A stretch of DNA of 64,000 nt from Prasinococcaceae sp. CCMP 1430 (lineage: Eukaryota > Prasinodermophyta > Palmophyllophyceae > Prasinococcales > Prasinococcaceae), in the NCBI GenBank assembly GCA_013416795.1, contig RQSC01000029.1, forward strand, positions 380,505 to 444,504. Direction: 5' to 3'. Positions 62,601-64,000 of this stretch are shown here, in pieces. A model generated the notes under the pieces. The model saw only the letters and a list, made by a program, of their open reading frames with translations, was not told the DNA's origin and searched no databases. Every line of letters starts with the position of its first letter. The stretch's first letter is position 1. Both the position numbers and the translations under genes were made by a program.

Positions 62601-63963
62601 CCGCGCTCTTTGCGTCCTCGCCGATGCCACCACGGGCACTTAGAGTGCCTGTGATGCGCTCGGTGCCGCCTCTGCTTGCATTGCTACCATCCGAGAGCTG
62701 CGAGCGCAGTCGATCGATCTCGGAGCGATAGCGCCCCATGAGCGCGCGGTCGCGCGCGAGCGAGTTGATGGCAGGCGCCACCCGCACGCGGGTGGCGTGT
62801 GCGGCGAACCGCAGCGTCTCGCGCGAGGCTTCGGCTGCGCCGACAGTGGGACTGAGCGCGCAGATCACCGCCGCGCGCCCATTCCCCGCCAGCGAAGTCT
62901 GCAGTAGGCGCGTGAGCTTGCTGTCTCGGAAGGGGATGTGCCTTGCCGCCGCGCCGCCTTCCGCCAGGCGCCGGATGACGGTGCTCAGCGTGAGCAGGGA
63001 TCGATTGATAAGCGAGCCCTCACGTCGCCGCGCACCGCCTGCGGCAAGGTCGGACACCTCCGCGCGCTCGGAGCCCGCGAGGTCGACGAAGGTGATGGTG
63101 CTGCTCAGCACTCGGTCGGACCTCTCGGCAGCGCCGTCGCCCTGGTCGCCGTTGCGCATCTTCTCGGTGCTCTCGACCGTAAGACGCACGATAAGGTGCG
63201 AGCGACTTGAGGCATCGTTGGCGCTTGTCTTGGCGAGGGCGCGCCTCGCGTCGGCCTCGGCAAGCAGCGCCTCGCACTCGGCCGCGCTACCCACCGCCAC
63301 CTCGTTCAGACCGTCGACCACCACCCCGCGGTCGGCGTCGTCGCGCAAGCGCAGACCGGCCTTGCCAGCCGCGCCCGTCGCCTCGGCAGATCCTGCGGGC
63401 GCCTGCTCGGCGAGGAGGTCCTGTACCACCTCCTTGTGTATCTGCATCACGCTAAGCCGCAGCAGGAAGACTCGCCCGCGCCGCGCCGCGATGCCTTCGA
63501 ATGCGTCGCGCACGCCCAGCGCGGTGACCGCTCGCATCGTGAACGTCTTTCCAGAGCATGTGGCGCCATACGCGAAGACGGTGGCGTTCACGCCCTCGAG
63601 TGCCGACTTGACGAGCCCGCGAGCGGTCTGCGCGTAGACCGCCTCCGAGTCTGCGTCAGGCCCGAAGGCGCGATCGAAGTCATATGAGCTGGCAAGGAGG
63701 CTCTCACGGCGCGCGGCGAGCGCCGCGCCAGCGCGCGCGGGCAGCGGCGCTGCGGCCTGCGCCGCCAGCGAGGCCTCCACGCGATGAGCGCCCGACACAA
63801 ACCAGCACGGGACCTCGCCGGCGTGGCGCTCGCGGGCGAGCAGCGGTCGCACGCGCACCACCACGAACATGCGCTCGGAAGCGACAGCGGCGCCGCCGGT
63901 GCTCGCGGCGTGCGCGCGCCCCGCGCCAGGCTCGCGCCGCTTCGCCCTGGTCGCGCCGAGCAT
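59623..63963 (-). CDS. Kinesin-7 motor with NACK-type C-terminal domain
   Basis: A single exon of 1446 residues from ATG 63963. The motor begins MFVVVRVRPLLARE; P-loop VFAYGATCSGKTFTM (about 63550), switch I NDASSRSHLIVRL, switch II VDLAGSERAEV, HIPFRDSKLTRLLQTSLAGN. A long low-complexity and coiled region follows. The C-terminal region PLDELVVLWAELREPLVRRA, then ELLRRRVGVLPQAERAALYE, RFEIGERGRQRKRRLVSSTW, resembles the plant NACK kinesin C-terminal domain (DUF3490 type), which in plants binds a MAPKKK for cytokinesis. The x-SGKT P-loop fits kinesin-7. The tail is Ala/Gly/Thr rich. The gene's upstream region lies outside the window; a GTG seven codons upstream is not preferred. Confidence 0.88.
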   Translation of the reverse strand: MLGATRAKRREPGAGRAHAASTGGAAVASERMFVVVRVRPLLARERHAGEVPCWFVSGAHRVEASLAAQAAAPLPARAGAALAARRESLLASSYDFDRAFGPDADSEAVYAQTARGLVKSALEGVNATVFAYGATCSGKTFTMRAVTALGVRDAFEGIAARRGRVFLLRLSVMQIHKEVVQDLLAEQAPAGSAEATGAAGKAGLRLRDDADRGVVVDGLNEVAVGSAAECEALLAEADARRALAKTSANDASSRSHLIVRLTVESTEKMRNGDQGDGAAERSDRVLSSTITFVDLAGSERAEVSDLAAGGARRREGSLINRSLLTLSTVIRRLAEGGAAARHIPFRDSKLTRLLQTSLAGNGRAAVICALSPTVGAAEASRETLRFAAHATRVRVAPAINSLARDRALMGRYRSEIDRLRSQLSDGSNASRGGTERITGTLSARGGIGEDAKSAAVASCIEGDSSGYTCDNRPPAGQHADTEGEADGELVRRLAAERDAAQAQLRNLTRFLLEAPTPYRTPAAAGGGKGRLSLSPSMTGGGGGAMRSGMDGARRSSVKRSAARSGRKSWAPSNDESTSAIARKLACALGECAAVMTPKQQWNDMKSSLSHLDGKYGRGTATASAARQTGTDASVSVHASVDTATAASALARERASLRTKEAEMGEARAVAAAADLDGEVACLQVMNSGAGVGAHTPSVAARVAKLEADAGICLEAAGGGAGSADVAGSGPSGAKAGAAGISRLRDELRRTEHALARTASLEADGGPAPSSTAQALLTAPPVTAAPTAAASGVLSPATATVQRDVAALRAEVGALRAELTRREAAARTEESAKNAIRDLDDCLMDLKANVGRYCGDEDGPEASAATAGGAHGDAVSPSEVSTDEVDVSTAVASMGTTSSAGNESDEGVPTGATDGREPAHGMAVEIAAGQRAAVTFAIEGDEVTAAAAPRAAHAVKTSSAGETRALLDDERYCSKGACAAESPTAEGAAALSPRGAGSRAEMNATSSERDAESADDLKRAGDSDVQPASGPPALTATPLPHAGAVTPLRVRTNLGVRIGDDSIPLSMLGKGGRTSYNAGTTVDTDAASRRRRKLGGKILSARDEGAGVCDSDSDMETETHSPRANGVGSTGDGGVHANLYCSPAVEDTPSKVSKEEALEALKPFLKDRVVLAASKITEIKRHMENMQARYEGLDYQKSLAVERMLASELKYKQVIAEMEAPLDELVVLWAELREPLVRRARLYDAFALSTANHSDVRLSRRSELNRLRYLRQLRLAGGIAAAAHVRRATAAFEGERELLRRRVGVLPQAERAALYERFEIGERGRQRKRRLVSSTWLDSSAARGMDKTTGREVFRIDWRHIEVSTLTVLHIAGIALGADASDILLCPTDTGAAAGAALIQTPGRTPGTANVRAGALTPAANAAGAPSSAATRTPGHGVCTPLPMRAL

Positions 63964-64000
63964 CCCCAGCTGCGCGAGCGACACGCTCGCCGTGCGCGGC

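Noticed and set aside
63543-63566. Defective kinesin P-loop because of Cys in GATCSGKT
   Set aside because: That position is variable in the kinesin-7 group and the GxxxxGKT pattern is complete.
1-64000. tRNA, rRNA or transposon genes
   Set aside because: I looked for cloverleaf arms with GGTTCGAATCC-like T loops, rRNA cores, reverse transcriptase and transposase motifs and recognised none. A covariance-model search would be needed to be sure.

Overview
This is nuclear DNA from a GC-rich photosynthetic eukaryote, most likely a green alga of the prasinophyte type. Genes are dense (about one per 2-2.5 kb), on both strands, usually with 0-3 short GT-AG introns. A PsaH-type photosystem I subunit (9727-10590), which I know as a green-lineage protein, a plant-type CAMTA factor, a GT77/XEG113-like glycosyltransferase and UGUA-type 3' ends all fit Viridiplantae. 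The species is not identifiable from the sequence alone. Two long N gaps (36347-36512 and 50489-50561) and five single N positions (12006, 26286, 33213, 41071, 57003) show that this is a scaffold; several genes are cut at these places.

Layout. 0-10 kb: ZIP metal transporter (-), lumenal TPR protein (-), a short fragment of a bacterial moeB operon (2512-3095), 2-hydroxyacid dehydrogenase (+), HORMA-domain meiotic protein (-), tRNA-dihydrouridine synthase Dus3 (+). 9.7-19 kb: PsaH (-), C-terminal exon of CCT-beta (-), tetraspanin-like fragment (+), ribosomal protein bL17 (-), histidine phosphatase (+), two-TM coiled-coil protein (-), LysM exon (+), repeat protein (+). 19-26.3 kb: SNF2/RING helicase (-), sugar-phosphate isomerase-like protein (+), unknown C-terminal exon (-). 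26.7-36 kb: a run rich in mitochondrial genes: enoyl-CoA hydratase, BCKDK/PDK-type kinase, Tim8, then an EAF-like factor (-) and YME1-type i-AAA protease. 36-45 kb: CAMTA and a tandem-duplicated GT77 glycosyltransferase. 45-54 kb: Listerin/LTN1 (-), divergent to a truncated ABCC transporter (+), then a long AT-rich spacer and a tail-anchored FKBP (+). 54-64 kb: Golgi-type GT4 glycosyltransferase (-), mitochondrial carrier (-), kinesin-7 with a NACK-type C-terminal domain (-).

The genes are mostly unrelated housekeeping genes and do not form operons. The main new signal is in the noncoding DNA. Introns share a strong CTGAC branch site and a GTGCGY donor. The AT-rich gaps between genes repeatedly carry a TGCATTTTGA element, telo-box-like TTTAGGGTT elements, and a TACCCACGGGAGA element. 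There is also a 45-nt near-perfect palindrome between two divergent genes, a 60-nt minisatellite, and UGUAC/GTACGTAC motifs just after stop codons. Exon boundaries below were worked out by hand from reading frame, GT-AG and phase; where phases agree I treat them as strong, and I say where they do not.
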